Shown one piece after another: positions 1 through 6,768 of a stretch of 7,818 nucleotides of DNA. Within the stretch, counting starts at the first letter, position 1, and each line of letters opens with the position of its first letter. Both the position numbers and the translations under genes were made by a program. This DNA is from DAIRET01 sp036795455 (GTDB taxonomy: Bacteria; Bacteroidota; Ignavibacteria; Ignavibacteriales; Ignavibacteriaceae): assembly GCA_036795455.1 (NCBI GenBank), contig DAIRET010000142.1, forward strand, positions 1-7,818, given 5' to 3'. Under the pieces are notes generated by a model, which had not been told where the DNA came from, searched no databases, and saw only the letters and a program-made list of their open reading frames with translations.

Positions 1-1235
1 TCTTTTGTTAAGTCGAAAATTTTTCTGAACAGTTTTTCATCTATGTCAGTTAAGATTATTTTCCTTCGTACCATTACTCTTTTAGCAACTTCAAGACTTC
101 TTTCCAGGTCATAGGTTGTAAGAGATTCTGCACCACCCCATGAAAAAGAAGGTACATACTTAACCGGGAAACCCGCTCCGTAAATATTTGTTGAAACACC
201 AACAACAGTTCCGGTATTGAACATTGTATTGATTGAAGTTTTCGAATGATCTCCCATCGTCAAACCTACGAACTGGGAACCGCTGTCTATTTGTTCATCA
301 TTAATAATAACTTTAACACTACCGTAGTTGTTTTTCAAATCGCTGTTGTTTGTATCTGCACCGAGATTAACCCACATCCCGAGGTACGAATGCCCGAGAA
401 ATCCATCATGCTGTTTGTTTGAATATGAATGAATTATAGAGGATTCTACTTCTCCGCCTACTTTACAAACTTCACCTATACTTGTATCTTCATAAATCTT
501 TGCCCCGATTTTTATATGCGAATTTTCTCCGACAAACACGGGACCTTCAATAACAGCATTCGGATAGACAACAGCACTTTTACCGATATAAATAGGACCG
601 GTTTCTGCATCAAGTACAGCACCCGGCTTTATTTTAGCTTCTTCATCAATATAAATATTAGCCGGATTTATAAGATGCGCTCCTTCGTAAATCTTTCCTT
701 TGTGCATACTCTTTTTTTGTTTTTCAGTAAGATACTCGAAATCGGATCGTATCTGGCTGCCGTTATAAGAAATTAAATCCCAGGGGTAATTAATTATTTT
801 AGCATCTATTTCTTTTTTGAATAGATCGTTAAAGTCGGATAGAGTATAAAGGTCTTTTAATCCTCTTTTAAGTTCATCCAGCTTACTTCCGCTTACTTTT
901 GCTGCGATTATCGAATCACCTTTTACATAAAGAGTATCGACACCGCTTAATGCAACCTGCTCTTTAAAACTACGGTCGACTATTACACGCCCGTTAATAA
1001 AAAGGCATGTTTTCCCTTTAATTTCATTAACAAGCAGTTTGGGATTTTGTTGCTGCACCATATCTGCAAGGTAGCTTCTGCAATGCAGTGTAATAGGAAT
1101 ATCGGGATAATGTAAAAGTGTTTTTTCGCGAAGTGTTAGAATACCGCATCGTAAATCGTATTGAGGTCTGAAATACACTAATGGAAGCAGCCTTGTATAA
1201 TAGATGCCTTCAAAAATACAGATACTATCAATCAT
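1..1235 (-). CDS. Alternative GlmU-like bifunctional sugar nucleotidyltransferase / acyltransferase (3' end outside window)
   Basis: I translated this by hand: 411 open codons from ATG at 1235 to the left edge, with no stop in the window. An N-terminal nucleotidyltransferase-like part (about 1-170) carries LLPLVYFRP (16-24) and LRCGILTLREK (28-38), matching the 'LLPL..TRP...LR.GILTIREKW' pattern I recall for the alternative bacterial GlmU family (UDP-GlcNAc diphosphorylase / glucosamine-1-phosphate acetyltransferase-like). A left-handed beta-helix of hexapeptide repeats follows (about 180-360), with SNKQHDGFLGHSYLG (272-286), TNNSDLKNNYGSV (295-307) and TMGDHSKTSINTMFNTGTVV (326-345). The family is about 400 residues long, so only a short tail should be missing. 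The expected role is making UDP-GlcNAc or a related sugar nucleotide in the cytoplasm for peptidoglycan or surface polysaccharide. The classical GxGTRM pyrophosphorylase loop is absent, so the real substrate is uncertain. GGAG lies 7 bases before the ATG, supporting this start. Confidence 0.9.
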   Translation of the reverse strand, partial: MIDSICIFEGIYYTRLLPLVYFRPQYDLRCGILTLREKTLLHYPDIPITLHCRSYLADMVQQQNPKLLVNEIKGKTCLFINGRVIVDRSFKEQVALSGVDTLYVKGDSIIAAKVSGSKLDELKRGLKDLYTLSDFNDLFKKEIDAKIINYPWDLISYNGSQIRSDFEYLTEKQKKSMHKGKIYEGAHLINPANIYIDEEAKIKPGAVLDAETGPIYIGKSAVVYPNAVIEGPVFVGENSHIKIGAKIYEDTSIGEVCKVGGEVESSIIHSYSNKQHDGFLGHSYLGMWVNLGADTNNSDLKNNYGSVKVIINDEQIDSGSQFVGLTMGDHSKTSINTMFNTGTVVGVSTNIYGAGFPVKYVPSFSWGGAESLTTYDLERSLEVAKRVMVRRKIILTDIDEKLFRKIFDLTK

Positions 1236-1348
1236 AATAATTCTCCGTTTTTGTTGGTTGAAATGTATTGTGAATTAGAAGAAAAATATTTTTTTTAAGT
1301 AAGAAAGCTGTACCGAAGGATTTGTAATTAACCGGGTTAGACATTTTA
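1236..1348 (-). other. Intergenic spacer between cyclase and GlmU-like gene
   Basis: These 113 non-coding bases separate the cyclase stop from the GlmU-like ATG. They are very AT-rich and include an A/T-only palindrome, AAAAATATTTTT (1282-1293), inside a longer A/T run. I see no GC-rich hairpin followed by a T-run, so no intrinsic terminator can be called. I also see no convincing -35/-10 pair. A promoter for the GlmU-like gene is plausible from the spacing and AT-richness alone. Read-through from the upstream operon is equally possible. Confidence 0.5.
1243..1246 (-). promoter_or_regulatory. Shine-Dalgarno of the GlmU-like gene
   Basis: The minus strand reads CGGAGAATTATTATG. GGAG sits 7 bases before the ATG at 1235. 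It fixes the start of the GlmU-like gene and shows that this genome uses Shine-Dalgarno sequences. Confidence 0.7.
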
Positions 1349-3589
1349 TCACTTGGTTTTCATTACAAATACACCGTCCCATTCTTCTGGCGGCGGATTC
1401 TCATTCAGCAGCTTACATCTATTTACAAAAACAGCGGATGCTCTATCGGTTGGAACCAACTCTAATACCTTTGTGAATTTATCAGCGGCTCCGGAAAATT
1501 GCTTCTCCCTATACAATTGAAGAGCTTCCGAGTAAATCTTCAAAGAATTTGTTTTTTCGGAAGGTAGTTCTTCCCCGGCAAAGCCAATCAATTCGTAAAT
1601 GTTTACAGGTTTGGTTTTTCCTTTAACAATAATCGAATCAATTTCCCTGGTAATAAAATCATTTTTCACATGCTCGTAAGTGCTATCGCTTATCAGAATA
1701 TACGTGCCGTATTCTTTGTTTACTCCTTCAAGCCTTGAAGAAAGGTTTACATTATCGCCTATAACGGTATAATCGAATCTTTGAGAACCGCCCACATTAC
1801 CAACAACCATTTCACCTGTGTTGATACCCATCCTTGCTTCAATGATGGTTTCACCTTCCATCTTCCATTTTACCTGGAGTTCTTTTAACCGGTTTTGCAT
1901 CAGCAGGGCGGATTTACAAGCAAGATAGGGATGGTTGGGCTGCGGAACGGGTGCGCCCCAAAACGCCATTACTGCATCGCCAAGATATTTGTCAAGCGTT
2001 CCGTTATTGTCGAAAACAATTTTGGTCATTTCCGAAAGGTACTCGTTCAAAAAATTAATGAGGTCTTCGGGAGTTTTAGTTTCGGAGAAAGTTGAAAAAC
2101 CGGCTATGTCGCTGAAGAAAACAGAAAGTTCTTTTTTTTCACCGCCCAGTTTCAGTTTTTCAGGGTCGGCAACAAGTTCTTCAACGAATGTACTGCTGAC
2201 GTACTGCGTGAACATTCCTTTAATCATTGTCTTCTGTTTTCTTTCCGCAATGAAATAGTATGCAGTACTTCCGAAGTAACCCAAAATGATTGATAGGGTA
2301 GAACTTGTGTATCTGAAAAGGTAATTGTAGTTATCAAACAGGTAGAACGAAATCCACCTTAATAAAAACAACAAACCGAGAATTAAAAAGAAGTTCAATG
2401 CTTCTACAAGGAATCCTTTACCGACTTTTATTTCCTTTAAGAAAGATGAGATAAAGAAAGCAAGGAAGGTGAAGAAAATAATAGTAAGTATTTCTTGATA
2501 CTGCGGTTGTACGTAAATAAAACTACGGCTAAGAATATTTTGAATAGCATTCGCGTGTATTTCAACACCGTAAAGAAGATTATCACCTTTCTTTTCACCG
2601 CGTGAAAAAGAGATCGGGAACATATCTTTATCTTCAGGCATTGTCGAACCGATAAGAACTATTTTATCTTTAAAAATACCCGAATAAAGTAAACCGTAAT
2701 CCGGGTCATCCCATGTATTAATTTCAGCTTCGTAGTCAATCTCTTCTTTTGTAAAGTATTCGCTATCGTCTAAAACATTAATAAGATTAAAGTAGGGGAA
2801 TGTGCGGTCAGGACCAAAATAATTAATCAGCATCGATATATTGTCATACTTCGGTATGTGAATATTCTTAAGTATGAAATCATCAGATTCGGTAGTAACA
2901 GTATGATCTCGCTCTAAATCAAGATATTTATTCAAAACTGCCAAACCGAACTTGGGAACTCGTTCTCCGCCGGGAGAAATATCAATGGGTATATATCTTC
3001 TAATAACGCCGTCATTATCGGCAACTACGTTTACAATACCTATAGAGCTATCTGCTTTATAGTAAATATTATTGTAATTCTCGTCGGTCTTTTTAATTTC
3101 GTATCCGACGGAAGATTGTTGAATGTTGACTCCTTCATTTGTTTGAGTAACTGAAACCGAACCGGAGATGTGCTCAATTGTTCCGCCTAAAACAACATTA
3201 CCAAATTCGCGTATTGCATCAACAAGGTCTGAATCATTTTGCGGAGAAAAACGGTCTGCTGAAGACATTACAAGGTCTATTCCGATAGCTTTTACACCTG
3301 CTTTGTTCAAGTTTCTAATTACTTTAGCTAAAACAGAGCGGGGCCAGGGCCATGTTTCAGGGATAGCGTAGTGTGTCTCTTGAGTAATTTCAAGAATTAT
3401 TACATTAGCGGTATCCTTTATGTTGATTGCACCCCTGTTTTGAAATCTTTCATCAATGTGATTCAGACGAAATTGTTCAACAGGTCCAACTGTAAAAAAT
3501 ACGCTTTGCGAGACAATAATAACTAAAGAAGCGATTGCAAGACTGATAATCAGCCTTGCTAACCAATCCTTCCTTTTTTGTTTTGCCAT
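1349..3589 (-). CDS. CHASE2-domain transmembrane class III adenylate cyclase
   Basis: This 746-residue inner-membrane protein should convert ATP to cAMP in response to a periplasmic signal. It has a basic N-terminus (KQKRK), TM1 (about 11-33), a CHASE2 sensor (about 38-355) with PWPRSVLAKVI (81-91), KAIGIDLV (100-107) and DKIVLIGST (308-316), three TM helices (about 366-385, 393-411, 424-447), then a class III catalytic domain (about 484-665). Four TM segments place both ends in the cytoplasm. Canonical residues are all visible: metal-binding D494 (FFSDIAGFS) and D538 (DKYLGDAVMAF), base-selecting K534 and D606 (RFDYTVIG), and N615 and R619 (NVNLSSRLE). The K/D pair predicts ATP rather than GTP. 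The tail (about 682-740) has one TPR-like helical pair and ends PPPEEWDGVFVM, a tail I associate with this cyclase class. The ATG follows the upstream gene's stop by 3 bases with no Shine-Dalgarno, implying translational coupling. The activating ligand is unknown. Confidence 0.95.
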   Translation of the reverse strand: MAKQKRKDWLARLIISLAIASLVIIVSQSVFFTVGPVEQFRLNHIDERFQNRGAINIKDTANVIILEITQETHYAIPETWPWPRSVLAKVIRNLNKAGVKAIGIDLVMSSADRFSPQNDSDLVDAIREFGNVVLGGTIEHISGSVSVTQTNEGVNIQQSSVGYEIKKTDENYNNIYYKADSSIGIVNVVADNDGVIRRYIPIDISPGGERVPKFGLAVLNKYLDLERDHTVTTESDDFILKNIHIPKYDNISMLINYFGPDRTFPYFNLINVLDDSEYFTKEEIDYEAEINTWDDPDYGLLYSGIFKDKIVLIGSTMPEDKDMFPISFSRGEKKGDNLLYGVEIHANAIQNILSRSFIYVQPQYQEILTIIFFTFLAFFISSFLKEIKVGKGFLVEALNFFLILGLLFLLRWISFYLFDNYNYLFRYTSSTLSIILGYFGSTAYYFIAERKQKTMIKGMFTQYVSSTFVEELVADPEKLKLGGEKKELSVFFSDIAGFSTFSETKTPEDLINFLNEYLSEMTKIVFDNNGTLDKYLGDAVMAFWGAPVPQPNHPYLACKSALLMQNRLKELQVKWKMEGETIIEARMGINTGEMVVGNVGGSQRFDYTVIGDNVNLSSRLEGVNKEYGTYILISDSTYEHVKNDFITREIDSIIVKGKTKPVNIYELIGFAGEELPSEKTNSLKIYSEALQLYREKQFSGAADKFTKVLELVPTDRASAVFVNRCKLLNENPPPEEWDGVFVMKTK

Positions 3590-3595
3590 CTACTA
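3590..3595 (-). promoter_or_regulatory. Tandem TAG-TAG stop abutting the cyclase ATG
   Basis: The barrel gene ends GAT CTT AGA TAG, an in-frame second TAG follows, and the cyclase ATG comes next (TAGTAGATG). No purine-rich Shine-Dalgarno is present in the last 20 or so bases before this ATG, although three other genes in the window have one. This suggests that cyclase translation depends on ribosomes finishing the barrel gene. Confidence 0.6.
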
Positions 3596-5971
3596 TCTAA
3601 GATCGTAAGATGTCATTAATCCGATAATAGTATCGTCTTTGAAATCTTTATTATTAAAATACCGTGCTTGTAGTGCAATACTAAAGTTTTGCAGAATGTA
3701 GTATTGAACATTCATATCAACAACTCTTCTTTCAAAGTCTCCGAATGTCGGGTTGACGGAAGCTGCCAAAAAGAGTTTATCGTTCATTAATGCGTATTTA
3801 CCTCCTAAAGTAAATGTAAAATAGTTCAACTGCCCGGTTTTCATATCGCTTGAAGTATAACCGAAGTTAAAGTTGGACGTTAAGTAATTTGTCCAGTAGG
3901 AGTTTGATGAAAACAATAACGAGACATTCTGAACATCATTTTTATAAACGCTTTTATCCTGTCTATCCGAGAAGAAGAATGATAAAGCGGTTGTATGTTT
4001 TACTTTGTACAAAAAGCTATAATTTAGCTGTACGGAATAACGGTTTGTGAGGTCATCTGTAGCTTTCACACTGTCCTTGCCAAGAAGATCAACTCCGTTA
4101 CTAACAGCATAATTGGTATAGCCGACTACTATTCCGGGGAAGTCATGTCTAGGGAAATAAGAGACAGATGTATTAAATGTTTTAAATGAAGTTGTTGCAA
4201 AAGCAGTTTTTTGCAGGTTGTTTTCAAGGTTCTCGTAACCGATAGAAAGGAATAATTTATTTTCAAACAGTCTTAGCCTATCCGTAATGTTAATACCGGC
4301 GATATCGTTTCTCAAGTATGTTTGTCCGAATGATTGAAAATCACCGCCTCTGTAAATATAGGTAGCTTTAAGATAGTTATTGAAGTAATTTAAAGATAGA
4401 GCCGCCTCTGTTGCAAAAGTGCTTAATTCCTGCGGGTTTAACGGCTGCATAAACTGGTTGACCGTAAAGAATGGTCCCAAATAATTCTTTAAATTTCTAA
4501 GAAGACTTTCATCAATATTGAAAGAATTGGAGACCGAGTCGATTAGATCATCACCAATAGTACCTGTAGAAATATCACTATTGAATAAACTAAATGCAGC
4601 CTGCGCTGTAAGGAGTATTTTTCTATCATCAAGTCCCAATTGAAAATCTGTACCGAGAACAAGGTTCTCCTGCGGTTTTGCGCCGTACTGGATTGAATTT
4701 ACATCATCTTTACCATGCAGAAATGATAGTCCCCATTGGAATGTATTATCGAATACCAATGAAGGTCTGACTGATAAAAGATTCCGTTTGAAAGTCCCCG
4801 GGTTAATCTCTGCTCTTTGACCGTCGGCTAAAGTAATAATATTAGTAGCCATCTGGTTTGTTGTGATATATTGAATAAAATCACCTTCAACATTTCTTGA
4901 TACTTCGCCGTATGCTACCTGCAGTTTTACATAAGAAGCCTGAACAGATGCAGACACACCTCTAACTCTTTTTCCGTCAAGTATCAAACTCGGGAATTGC
5001 GGAAAGTTATCTCCGTAAGCAAGATTCATCCAATCGCTTGATAAAGAAATAAGGAAACGGTTGTTTGGTTGTAAATACTTCTTTTCTTCCGATGTAAGGT
5101 ACAATCTTGTTGCAAGTACCCAGTCGCTCAAACTTGCATTAAAATCAATATTTACGTTGTTGTACCAGGTGCTTGTTCCTTTAAGGTTTTCGTTACGGGA
5201 TTCTCCCTGCAATGTAAGATTGTATTTAATATCGGTTTTGGCTATCATTTTAAAATCTTCCGGTAGTATTTCAAAAGAGGAAGAAACCGAGTGATACAAA
5301 TTATTCTTGTTATCATATATCTCAACTTTAAGCGAGTGAACTCCCGGCGTTAATGTAATAGGGAAGTTGACAGCCTGGAACAGAATTATATCATCCGCAA
5401 ATAGCGCCATATCTGTAATATCGTAATTATCGACATAAAGTTTTGTGGCTTGTTTATTGACATCATCCGATGCCCGCAGCAAAGAAATTGAAACAAAGAA
5501 ATCTTCCAATTTCATTTTTGCATTAACATCGGGGCTAAGAATTAAAACTTCCTGGTCTTTAGGAGAAACAGATTGAATCGGAATCTTCAGCGGAACTTCG
5601 TTAGTCGAATAATCCATCGGGTAAGTTTCCTTTTGACCGGTAGTAAAATTTATCTGAATATAGTATTCAATAAAAGGTGGAATGACCTCATTCCCCGGAA
5701 TGTTATAAGTAGCATAACTACCCATTAAGTCCATATCTCTACCCGTGTATTCGTTTTCCCCGAAAGCGCGGTAGAAAAGAGTTATTTCCGAAATACCTGA
5801 AGACTGTACCAGCGATGCTTGAATTAAAAGGTCCTGTCTTTCACGAGCATCGCTTGTTTTAACTTCGGATATCGTGTTGCTGATCTGTGCTATTGAAAAA
5901 GAAGTTGATACAAGTAAAAATAGTATCGTAAAAACAACTTTATTCAAACCAAAGTAAGTTTTTCTTTTCAT
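3593..5971 (-). CDS. Exported protein with N-terminal Ig-like regions and a predicted outer-membrane beta-barrel
   Basis: I do not recognise a named family for this 792-residue protein. It starts with a clear signal peptide (MKRKTYFGLNK, hydrophobic 12-24, cleavage near SIAQ at 26-29). Residues about 35-130 and 140-236 look like two beta-sandwich (Ig-like) regions, the second with TPGVHSLKVEIYD (208-220). From about 245 to the end, the sequence alternates polar and hydrophobic residues in strands rich in Tyr, Phe and Asn, separated by polar turns, as in outer-membrane barrels. It includes RGGDFQSFGQTYLRND (541-556). A helical or disordered stretch (about 470-520) could be a plug or long loop. 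The last residues (SYDLR) lack the usual terminal aromatic. GGAAGG lies 8 bases before the ATG. It sits between fecR-like and cyclase genes, suggesting it is the outer-membrane component of the same signalling or surface system. It could instead be a transporter or surface-structure anchor. Confidence 0.8.
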   Translation of the reverse strand: MKRKTYFGLNKVVFTILFLLVSTSFSIAQISNTISEVKTSDARERQDLLIQASLVQSSGISEITLFYRAFGENEYTGRDMDLMGSYATYNIPGNEVIPPFIEYYIQINFTTGQKETYPMDYSTNEVPLKIPIQSVSPKDQEVLILSPDVNAKMKLEDFFVSISLLRASDDVNKQATKLYVDNYDITDMALFADDIILFQAVNFPITLTPGVHSLKVEIYDNKNNLYHSVSSSFEILPEDFKMIAKTDIKYNLTLQGESRNENLKGTSTWYNNVNIDFNASLSDWVLATRLYLTSEEKKYLQPNNRFLISLSSDWMNLAYGDNFPQFPSLILDGKRVRGVSASVQASYVKLQVAYGEVSRNVEGDFIQYITTNQMATNIITLADGQRAEINPGTFKRNLLSVRPSLVFDNTFQWGLSFLHGKDDVNSIQYGAKPQENLVLGTDFQLGLDDRKILLTAQAAFSLFNSDISTGTIGDDLIDSVSNSFNIDESLLRNLKNYLGPFFTVNQFMQPLNPQELSTFATEAALSLNYFNNYLKATYIYRGGDFQSFGQTYLRNDIAGINITDRLRLFENKLFLSIGYENLENNLQKTAFATTSFKTFNTSVSYFPRHDFPGIVVGYTNYAVSNGVDLLGKDSVKATDDLTNRYSVQLNYSFLYKVKHTTALSFFFSDRQDKSVYKNDVQNVSLLFSSNSYWTNYLTSNFNFGYTSSDMKTGQLNYFTFTLGGKYALMNDKLFLAASVNPTFGDFERRVVDMNVQYYILQNFSIALQARYFNNKDFKDDTIIGLMTSYDLR

Positions 5972-5979
5972 CTGGGTAT

Positions 5980-5985
5980 CCTTCC
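5980..5985 (-). promoter_or_regulatory. Shine-Dalgarno of the barrel gene
   Basis: The minus strand reads GGAAGG, then 8 bases (ATACCCAG), then the ATG at 5971. It supports this start, which is also directly followed by a good signal peptide. Confidence 0.7.
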
Positions 5986-6020
5986 AAAGAATAATCCTTA
6001 GCCGTTAAAAAAATAAACTA

Positions 6021-6048
6021 TTTATAACATTACTTAAAACACTAACAA
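6021..6048 (-). promoter_or_regulatory. Possible sigma-70-like promoter upstream of the barrel and cyclase genes
   Basis: In the 91-base gap between the FecR-domain gene and the barrel gene, the minus strand has TTGTTA (6043-6048), a 16-base spacer, and TATAAA (6021-6026). They match 4/6 and 5/6 of the TTGACA/TATAAT consensus, at nearly standard spacing. Such matches are common by chance in AT-rich DNA, and Bacteroidota-type promoters can differ. No clear TAnnTTTG element was found here. If real, it would allow the barrel and cyclase to be expressed apart from the first two genes. Confidence 0.3.
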
Positions 6049-6062
6049 GTTAGTTCAACTTG
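6041..6062 (-). repeat. Overlapping small inverted repeats just after the FecR-domain gene
   Basis: Two alternative inverted repeats share bases. ACTAAC-AA-GTTAGT (6041-6054) has 6-base arms and a 2-base centre. CAAGTT-AGTTC-AACTTG (6046-6062) has 6-base arms and a 5-base loop, and begins at the base next to the TAG stop of the FecR-domain gene. No run of T follows and the arms are AT-rich, so an intrinsic terminator is unlikely. The first palindrome overlaps the candidate -35 element, as an operator might. Confidence 0.35.
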
Positions 6063-6749
6063 CTATTCGTAATATTCGATTACAATAAACCCTTTATTTG
6101 TTTTTATCATAAGTTTCTTCGTCTCGCTTCGTCTTGTTTTTTCCTGTTTTTTCTGGATTTCCGGTGTTGATTCTTTAATGTCAAGTTGACCATCAAGATT
6201 AACGGTTGCATATTTACCGGCTGTTACATTACCGGATTGCTTATCACCCAGGGTTGCATTTACTTCAACTTCACCGGTTTCAACCGAGAGGAGTGAAGTT
6301 CCGTCGTCATATACTTCTACTGTTCCGCTTGTTCCACGGATAGAAGCCACCATTGTAGGAGTTGTAAATTTAAATTCTTCATCCTGTTGTTTTTTAACTT
6401 CAAAACCGAGTTCTCCTTTATCTATGTGCGTATTTTTCGATATATCTTTTGTAGCTGTTTTTTTATCCGCATAGATTTTTAATGAAGTGTTTTCAACAAC
6501 ACGGAGTAAAGAATTATCTGTAAATTTGATCAATGCAAGTGATTTTTTCCCAGTTTTGATTTCATTACCTGATTCGAGTAGCTGAGCGGGTTTTGCATTC
6601 GTCCAATCGTTTTCGTCGGTTTTCACTTTAACGTCTTGAACTATTTTTGTAATGAGTGCTACCGGGTTTTTCGATTTTGGATTATTCCCCGAAAATAATA
6701 ACGAAACGGAGAATAAAAGTATAACCATTGTAAAAATTAACTTTTTCAT
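6063..6749 (-). CDS. Exported FecR-domain protein
   Basis: This is a 228-residue protein with a signal peptide (MKKLIFTMVILLFSVSLLFSG, residues 1-21) and a FecR domain (about 30-190). Visible family features are LESGNEIKTGKKSLALIKF (58-76), TDNSLLRVVENTSLKI (77-92), TPTMVASIRGTSGTVEV (130-146) and LLSVETGEVEVNA (153-165). A highly charged segment (about 192-213, EIQKKQEKTRRSE) follows, and the protein ends in IKTNKGFIVIEYYE. Classical FecR proteins are membrane-anchored anti-sigma regulators with a cytoplasmic N-terminal region. This one has neither that region nor an adjacent sigma factor gene, so it is likely a free periplasmic protein. Its neighbours suggest that it works with the barrel and the CHASE2 cyclase. 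A longer reading from 6821 would overlap the upstream gene by 53 bases and bury the signal peptide. AAGGTG just upstream of 6749 supports the shorter start. Confidence 0.9.
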   Translation of the reverse strand: MKKLIFTMVILLFSVSLLFSGNNPKSKNPVALITKIVQDVKVKTDENDWTNAKPAQLLESGNEIKTGKKSLALIKFTDNSLLRVVENTSLKIYADKKTATKDISKNTHIDKGELGFEVKKQQDEEFKFTTPTMVASIRGTSGTVEVYDDGTSLLSVETGEVEVNATLGDKQSGNVTAGKYATVNLDGQLDIKESTPEIQKKQEKTRRSETKKLMIKTNKGFIVIEYYE

Positions 6750-6754
6750 TTTAT

Positions 6755-6760
6755 CACCTT
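6755..6760 (-). promoter_or_regulatory. Shine-Dalgarno deciding the FecR-domain gene start
   Basis: The minus strand reads GAAGGTGATAAAATG. AAGGTG ends 5 bases before the ATG at 6749 and lies in the 19-base gap after the upstream TAA (6769-6771). It selects 6749 over the upstream in-frame ATG at 6821. Confidence 0.75.
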
Positions 6761-6768
6761 CACTTAAA

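Noticed and set aside
429..776. Plus-strand reading frame of 115 codons
   Set aside because: It lies antisense inside the GlmU-like gene, whose protein has strong family motifs across this region. The plus-strand product has no recognisable features.
1282..1296. A/T palindrome with a T-run as a terminator for the cyclase operon
   Set aside because: The stem contains only A and T pairs and would be too weak. It is more simply an AT-rich spacer.
1895..2258. Two overlapping plus-strand frames of 66 and 107 codons
   Set aside because: Both are antisense to the catalytic domain of the cyclase, where the conserved residues prove the minus-strand reading.
3168..3371. Plus-strand frame of 67 codons
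   Set aside because: It is antisense to the CHASE2 region, with no supporting motif or ribosome binding site noticed.
5061..5294. Plus-strand frame of 77 codons
   Set aside because: It is antisense to the barrel gene and has no coding evidence of its own.
6046..6062. Intrinsic terminator after the FecR-domain gene
   Set aside because: The hairpin arms are AT-rich, only 6 bases long, and no T-run follows on the minus strand. It is kept only as an inverted repeat.
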